This document shows positions 6,510 through 10,683 of a DNA stretch of 10,683 nucleotides, piece by piece (the first letter of the stretch is position 1; each line of letters opens with the position of its first letter). Origin of the DNA: Parcubacteria group bacterium CG11_big_fil_rev_8_21_14_0_20_41_14 (GTDB taxonomy: Bacteria; Patescibacteriota; Patescibacteriia; UBA2169); assembly GCA_002787075.1 (NCBI GenBank), contig PCVT01000215.1:1-10683 (forward strand), given 5' to 3'. Under the pieces are notes generated by a model. That model made no database searches and was not told where the DNA came from. It saw only the letters and a program-made list of their open reading frames with translations. A program made the position numbers and the translations under genes.

Positions 6510-7442
6510 ATGCAAGATAAATTCATAAAACAAGTACAGGAAAAAATTAAAAAACTCGGCCTTAAGCCAAGTGAATCTGTTATCGCGCAAAAAAAAGAAA
6601 ACCAGCTATATTACCGCACTGACGCGCTTGATAATGAAAAGAAAAAAATATTTTTCAAAGCATCTTTAAGTAATGACGCGCAAACTATAAAATCTCTCGC
6701 AAATGAAGTATATATTCTCAAGCGAATATCCGCGCTCAAGAACGGGCACCATGCTCTTCTTCCAAATATAATAAAATCCAGAGTTGGAAAAAATTTCGTA
6801 TGGCATACGCGCGAGTTTATTGAAGGAGAAAATTTTGGAAACTGGCAAACCGGCTTTTCCCCGGAAATAATGAAAAACTTATCTCTTGCTAAAAAACTTT
6901 CTCTTGGAATCTACTACTTGCAGATTCACCTGCTTTCAACCACAGATGACAAACAACTTAATTCAAGGAAAATTGAAGCAGTTATAAAAGAAATTAAAAA
7001 TCTCTCGCGCAATCTTCTTGAAAGCAAAATAATTACTCAAGTGCAAATTGAAAAAATAGAAAAAAAGGTTTCTAACATAAAAATTCAGGAATCATTTGTT
7101 TTTTGCCATGGAAATTTAGAGCCAAAAAATATACTGCATGATAAGGCCAACGCAGGCCTGATTAACTGGAAAGACGCAGTAATAAGCAACCCAGCAATGG
7201 ACATAGCAAGCGTTTGGACATACGCTATTATGGATGAAAATTGGCAAAAATGCTTTATTGATTCCTATTTAGAGCTCTCAAGCAACCAATCAATTGTTGA
7301 ACAATACTTATGCGTAGAAAAAATTTATAATATACTGTATATTTTAAATAGGTTTAACAAAGAATCAAATATACAAACAATCAAGAATGGAAAAAAGAAG
7401 TTTTTCAATAAGCTCAAAAATACATTAAACACCTTGATATGA
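6510..7442 (+). CDS. APH-fold protein lacking both catalytic aspartates (predicted pseudokinase)
   Basis: A 310-residue APH-fold protein. The N-lobe is recognisable: K50 in IFFKAS at the ATP-lysine strand, E66 in LANEVYILKRIS as the partner glutamate, and the hinge-like HTREFIEGENF (99-109). The catalytic loop, normally HGDxxxxN, reads H200-G-N202-L-E-P-K-N207. The metal-binding aspartate, normally IDW, is N219 in LINWKDA. Both key aspartates are therefore asparagine, while the following PAMDIASVW helix is kept. The frame is open and clean, so the gene looks maintained. It probably binds nucleotide or substrate without normal phosphotransfer (inference). Start choice: ATG 6510, one base after the upstream stop and preceded by AAT; an ATG at 6489 would add seven residues inside the neighbour. 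Its TGA overlaps the next ATG (ATGA). Confidence 0.78.
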   Translation: MQDKFIKQVQEKIKKLGLKPSESVIAQKKENQLYYRTDALDNEKKKIFFKASLSNDAQTIKSLANEVYILKRISALKNGHHALLPNIIKSRVGKNFVWHTREFIEGENFGNWQTGFSPEIMKNLSLAKKLSLGIYYLQIHLLSTTDDKQLNSRKIEAVIKEIKNLSRNLLESKIITQVQIEKIEKKVSNIKIQESFVFCHGNLEPKNILHDKANAGLINWKDAVISNPAMDIASVWTYAIMDENWQKCFIDSYLELSSNQSIVEQYLCVEKIYNILYILNRFNKESNIQTIKNGKKKFFNKLKNTLNTLI

Positions 7443-8563
7443 AAATAGGAATAGTATGCTATCCAAGCTATGGAGGAAGCGGAGGATTTGCCACTTCCCT
7501 AGCCCAAGAGCTTGCCAATCGAAATCATGAAATACATCTTATTAGCTATGAGATTCCTTTTAAGTTAAGTCAAAATTGGCCAGAGAATATAACTTTTCAT
7601 AAAGTTGACGCAATAGAATATCCATTATTTAAAGATTCGCAATACACCATAGCGCTAACTAATAAAATAGCGGAAGTCATTCGCGAGGAAAAGCTTGATA
7701 TTGTTCACGCGCATTACGCTATTCCTCACGCGGTTTCTGTTTCAATGGCGCGCAAAATGGTACGAAAAAAAGTAAAGGTTATAACTACTTTGCATGGTAC
7801 TGACACTACGATTATGGGCAAAGACCAAAACTTGAACCAAACTGCTGAGTTTGCCTTAAAAGAATGCGACGCGCTTACCGCTGTATCTGATTCTTTGGCA
7901 AAAGAAGCAAAGAAAAACTACAACCTAAAAACACAGCCACATATTATATATAATTTCGTTACTACCCAAAAAACATCTCGTAGCAAACTGCGCTCTCTAA
8001 AAAATATTTTCGCGGAGACAGATGAAAAAATTCTAATCCATGTTTCAAACTTCAGGCCAGTCAAAAGAGTTCAAGATGTAATTAAGATATTCAAAAATGT
8101 ATCAAATGTTATCCCGTCAAAACTCTTGTTAGTGGGAGATGGTCCTGATATGCCGAAAATCAAGCGGATTGTAAAAAAATACAAACTAGAATCCAAAGTT
8201 CATTTCCTTGGTTTTCAGCTTGATGTGGCAAAGCTTCTATCTATGTCTGACATTTTTCTGCTTCCATCTCAAAAAGAAGGATTTAATCTTTCTGCCTTAG
8301 AAGCGCTCTCATGCGGAGTTCCAGTTATTGGATCAAATACTCTTGGCATGTCAGAAATGATAACTGACAACAAAACAGGAATACTCTCAAAAATCGGCAA
8401 TGTTGATCAGATGAGCAAAAACGCGATTGATATTTTATCTGATAAAAATAAATGGCTCTCCATGTCCATAAACGGTCTAAACGCGGTAAAAAAGAAATAT
8501 AGGCCTGACATAATTGTTCCGCAATATATTGAGTTATATAAAAAAGTATTAAAATCAAAATAG
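7439..8563 (+). CDS. bshA: BshA-like GT4 glycosyltransferase (N-acetylglucosaminyl-malate synthase family)
   Basis: A 374-residue GT-B glycosyltransferase that closely resembles BshA of Bacillus (about 377 residues), the first enzyme of bacillithiol synthesis, which joins GlcNAc from UDP-GlcNAc to L-malate. BshA-like landmarks: IGIVCYPSYGGSGGFATSLA (3-22), EIHLISYEIPF (31-41), KIAEVIREEKLDIVHAHYAIPHAV (76-99), TTLHGTDTTIMG (116-127), TAVSDSLAKE (147-156), IYNFV (170-174), ILIHVSNFRPVKRVQDVI (198-215) and LLLVGDGP (229-236). The donor-site R206 and K209 are present, and E280...E288 (EGFNLSALE) forms the E-x7-E motif. The acceptor was not tested, and bshB and bshC are absent here, so another GlcNAc glycoside is possible. 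It is last in the yebC operon; the terminator overlaps its stop codon. Confidence 0.83.
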   Translation: MKIGIVCYPSYGGSGGFATSLAQELANRNHEIHLISYEIPFKLSQNWPENITFHKVDAIEYPLFKDSQYTIALTNKIAEVIREEKLDIVHAHYAIPHAVSVSMARKMVRKKVKVITTLHGTDTTIMGKDQNLNQTAEFALKECDALTAVSDSLAKEAKKNYNLKTQPHIIYNFVTTQKTSRSKLRSLKNIFAETDEKILIHVSNFRPVKRVQDVIKIFKNVSNVIPSKLLLVGDGPDMPKIKRIVKKYKLESKVHFLGFQLDVAKLLSMSDIFLLPSQKEGFNLSALEALSCGVPVIGSNTLGMSEMITDNKTGILSKIGNVDQMSKNAIDILSDKNKWLSMSINGLNAVKKKYRPDIIVPQYIELYKKVLKSK

Positions 8564-8583
8564 AGGCCATAAGCCTCTGTTTT
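8557..8583 (+). terminator. Intrinsic terminator overlapping the bshA stop codon
   Basis: AAAATAGAGGC (8557-8567) pairs with GCCTCTGTTTT (8573-8583) around the loop CATAA, with one U-G wobble. The left arm contains the TAG stop at 8561-8563, and the right arm ends in the T tract. The core AGAGGC/GCCTCT pairing is perfect. The next -35 box begins inside the T tract. Confidence 0.8.
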
Positions 8584-8610
8584 GCTTCAAACGCGAAAAA
8601 ATGAGATAAT
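8582..8610 (+). promoter_or_regulatory. Promoter for the glycosyltransferase pair, positioned for a leaderless mRNA
   Basis: -35 TTGCTT (8582-8587), a 17-bp spacer and -10 GATAAT (8605-8610) preceded by TG at 8602-8603 (extended -10). Seven bases separate the -10 box from the ATG at 8618, so transcription should start at the start codon itself. The -35 match is weak (3 of 6), but the spacing and extended -10 repeat what is seen before yebC. Confidence 0.65.
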
Positions 8611-8617
8611 AAGCTAT

Positions 8618-9706
8618 ATGAAAAAACTACGCATCGCGGTTTTAACTAACTGCCACAAAGAACACCCATCTCCAAAAGACGCTATATTCGCGCCAGGAAT
8701 TATTGCAACTCAAATAGCTGATGGGCTTGTTCAGCGCGGGCATTCAGTTGACATGTACGCGCCAAAAGGATCAAAAACTAAGGCTAATTTAGTTCATTTT
8801 GGCTTTAAATCCATATACAGCCAATATGATAAAAAGTACGGACTTGGCTCTTCGTTTTACACAAGGCAATTTGTACAAGCAGATTTAATCAATATCACGC
8901 ACGCGATAGAAGGGCTTAACAGTGGAAAATATGACATAATTCATTCGCATGATATAAGAAACAGCGTTGCACTGTCTTGTTTCGCGAAAAAACAAATAAT
9001 CCATACATTGCATACAGTGCCGCAAAATCTTACGCAATTTGAAAAATATTCTTTGCGGACAAACAAAAAAAATAATATATTTATCGCGATAAGCGACAGA
9101 CAAAAAAAATTAACAGATAAAAAACTTTTTAATATTATAAAAACAATACCGCATGGCATAGACATTGAACAATTTTCATATAACGCGCAACCAAAAAATT
9201 ATGCTTTGTTTGTAGGAAGAATAACTAAAGAAAAAGGCGCCCATATGGCGATATTGGCATGTAAAAAAGCAAATATACAGCTTATTCTTGCTGGAAATGT
9301 TCCAAGCGATGAAGCATCACAAAAATATTTTAAAGAAAAAATTGAACCCTATTTAGATAAAAATATAAAAATAATCGGATATATCAAGTCCAAACAGTTA
9401 GCCAAATACTATCAAAACGCTAAAGTATTACTTTTTCCGTCGCAAGTTGAAGAATCATTTGGTTTGGCAATAGTTGAAGCTCTCGCGTGCGGAACTCCAG
9501 TTATCGCAACCAACACAGGAATAGCTAGCCAAGCTATTATTATCGGCAAAACCGGCTTTATTGAATCAAGCGCGGATTCTATCGCGAAAAAAATACAGCA
9601 TATCGAAAAAATACAAAGAAAAAAATGCGCGCAACACGCGCAAGCGCATTTTTCTCTCGAAAAAATGATTAATGAATATGAGCAATTATTCAAAACATAT
9701 GCCTAA
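8618..9706 (+). CDS. GT4 family glycosyltransferase
   Basis: A 362-residue GT-B fold glycosyltransferase of family GT4. The N-terminal acceptor half starts with LRIAVLTNC (4-12) and has the glycine-bearing loop DAIFAPGIIATQIADGL (21-37), then DIIHSHD (106-112) and HTLHTVPQ (129-136). The donor half has IPHGID (177-182), LFVGRITKEKG (197-207) with R201 and K206, YYQNAKVLLFPS (264-275), and E279SFGLAIVE287 as the E-x7-E motif, followed by ALACGTPVIA. The active-site plan looks complete. The donor is probably a nucleotide sugar; donor, acceptor and product cannot be read from sequence. Start choice: the frame is open to an ATG at 8582, but that lies in the terminator/promoter region, and ATG 8618 places the first strand at the N-terminus. 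The next gene is a paralogue overlapping by 8 bases. Confidence 0.88.
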   Translation: MKKLRIAVLTNCHKEHPSPKDAIFAPGIIATQIADGLVQRGHSVDMYAPKGSKTKANLVHFGFKSIYSQYDKKYGLGSSFYTRQFVQADLINITHAIEGLNSGKYDIIHSHDIRNSVALSCFAKKQIIHTLHTVPQNLTQFEKYSLRTNKKNNIFIAISDRQKKLTDKKLFNIIKTIPHGIDIEQFSYNAQPKNYALFVGRITKEKGAHMAILACKKANIQLILAGNVPSDEASQKYFKEKIEPYLDKNIKIIGYIKSKQLAKYYQNAKVLLFPSQVEESFGLAIVEALACGTPVIATNTGIASQAIIIGKTGFIESSADSIAKKIQHIEKIQRKKCAQHAQAHFSLEKMINEYEQLFKTYA

Positions 9707-10683
9707 AAAACTAAAAATAGCTATTTTCTGCACAACTACAGATACAGTCCCTCCATCAAGCAAGGTTATTCATGCTCCGCTTTGGCTTACCTATTATCTT
9801 GCTAATTTGCTTGCAGAAAAAGGCCATGAAGTCACTTTAATAGCCGCGCCAAAATCAAAATCCAGGGCAAAAATTATAAATAAAAAAATTACTGACTTAA
9901 AGCGCAATAAAACAATAAAAGAATTAATACAAAGGAATCTTATTGGAACTAGCAGGCGAGTCATGGCGCTCAATGACCAAACAGCGCTTCTAGACGCGTA
10001 TACGTCTGATGCATTTGATATCGTACACGCGCACACAGAACTCTCGCTTCCATTAGCCGCGTTATCTAAAATACCAACTCTTATAACTTACCATAGTTCA
10101 TATGACGAATTTTATAACAAACTATTCGCATATTACAAAAATAATTTTAAACAAATCTATTTCAATAGTTTAAGCAATCGACACTCTCATCAAGCTCCTT
10201 TAATATCGTTCATTCAAACCGTGCACAATGGCATTGATTTAAAAAACTTCAGCTTTAACAAAAAACCCAAAAAAGATCTTTTGTTTGTAGGAAGAATTAT
10301 CGAAGAAAAAGGCCCTGATACAGCTATTATGGTGGCTAAGAAAATAAAACTTCCGCTTGAGCTTATTGGCGAAAAATTCGCGCCAAAAGGGCAACGCGAA
10401 GAATTCTGGAATAATAAAATTCAAAAATATCTCAGCAATAATATCCAGTATAAAGGCATTCAGCCGCATAAAAAAACAAAGCAATACTATCAAAACGCGA
10501 AAATACTTCTATTCCCAGACAGATGGAAGGAAGCGTTTGGCTTGGTAATGATAGAATCAATGGCATGCGGAACCCCGGTTATCGCGTTTAATAAAGGCGC
10601 GGTTCCGGAAATTGTCAAACATGGTATAACTGGCTATGTGGTAAAAAATGAAAAACAGATGATTGGCGCGGTCAAAAAAATAT
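9699..10683 (+). CDS. GT4 family glycosyltransferase, cut by window end
   Basis: The first 328 residues of a GT4 glycosyltransferase that runs off the window. It has LKIAIFCTT (5-13), the loop VPPSSKVIHAPLWLTYYLANLLAEKGHEV (17-45), DIVHAHTELS (107-116), TYHSSYDEF (130-138), VHNGID (175-180), LFVGRIIEEKG (195-205) with R199 and K204, YYQNAKILLFP (263-273), and E278AFGLVMIE286 followed by SMACGTPVIA. The donor-half motifs match the preceding gene almost phrase by phrase, so the two are probably old tandem duplicates. It begins inside the end of that gene (ATGCCTAA, 9699-9706), which suggests coupled translation. It lacks only the last C-terminal helices, perhaps 30-50 residues, judging by its neighbour. 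Substrate unknown. Confidence 0.88.
   Translation, partial: MPKKLKIAIFCTTTDTVPPSSKVIHAPLWLTYYLANLLAEKGHEVTLIAAPKSKSRAKIINKKITDLKRNKTIKELIQRNLIGTSRRVMALNDQTALLDAYTSDAFDIVHAHTELSLPLAALSKIPTLITYHSSYDEFYNKLFAYYKNNFKQIYFNSLSNRHSHQAPLISFIQTVHNGIDLKNFSFNKKPKKDLLFVGRIIEEKGPDTAIMVAKKIKLPLELIGEKFAPKGQREEFWNNKIQKYLSNNIQYKGIQPHKKTKQYYQNAKILLFPDRWKEAFGLVMIESMACGTPVIAFNKGAVPEIVKHGITGYVVKNEKQMIGAVKKI

Noticed and set aside
10357..10548. Plus-strand 63-codon frame near the window end
   Set aside because: It is out of frame inside the second GT4 gene, whose motifs run unbroken through this stretch.
1..10683. CRISPR array, tRNA, insertion sequence or phage genes
   Set aside because: No regularly spaced repeats, cloverleaf-like segments, transposase motifs or terminal inverted repeats were found when reading the window.

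Overview
The window reads as a piece of a small, AT-rich genome from a Candidate Phyla Radiation (Patescibacteria) bacterium, probably of the Parcubacteria/ABY1 type. This rests on a tandem set of short TrbC/VirB2-like pilin genes, a shortened YebC, very tight gene packing, and start codons with almost no Shine-Dalgarno sequences. TGA closes at least four genes in natural positions, so the TGA=glycine code of Gracilibacteria/Absconditabacteria does not apply. The assignment comes from gene content only. All convincing genes are on the + strand.

Region 1 (1-2576) is an array of at least five paralogous pilin-like membrane proteins. The first is cut by the window edge and closed by a terminator. 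The other four (311-2518) form one unit from an extended -10 promoter (248-276) to a strong hairpin terminator (2540-2576). Two of the four carry C-terminal extensions with six cysteines in matching order; the other two have no cysteine.

Region 2 (2575-2957) is a RelB/DinJ-like antitoxin gene with its own promoter and a possible operator. It overlaps by ATGA a 22-codon reading frame that looks like the start of a RelE/ParE-type toxin, so this is probably an orphaned antitoxin.

Region 3 (2960-8583) is a six-gene operon with gaps or overlaps of a few bases: yebC, ruvC, glgA (glycogen/starch synthase), an APH-fold kinase, a second APH-fold protein lacking both catalytic aspartates, and a BshA-like glycosyltransferase. 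It starts from a promoter placed to give a leaderless yebC mRNA and ends at a hairpin overlapping the last stop codon. Translation/recombination genes are thus co-transcribed with glucan and glycoside genes.

Region 4 (8582 to the end) opens with another promoter placed for a leaderless mRNA and encodes two paralogous GT4 glycosyltransferases overlapping by 8 bases; the second runs off the window.

All four promoters have 17-bp spacers. Each of the three terminators runs directly into the -35 box of the next promoter. No tRNA, rRNA, CRISPR array, insertion sequence or origin was seen, and no stretch over 300 bases lacks a gene.
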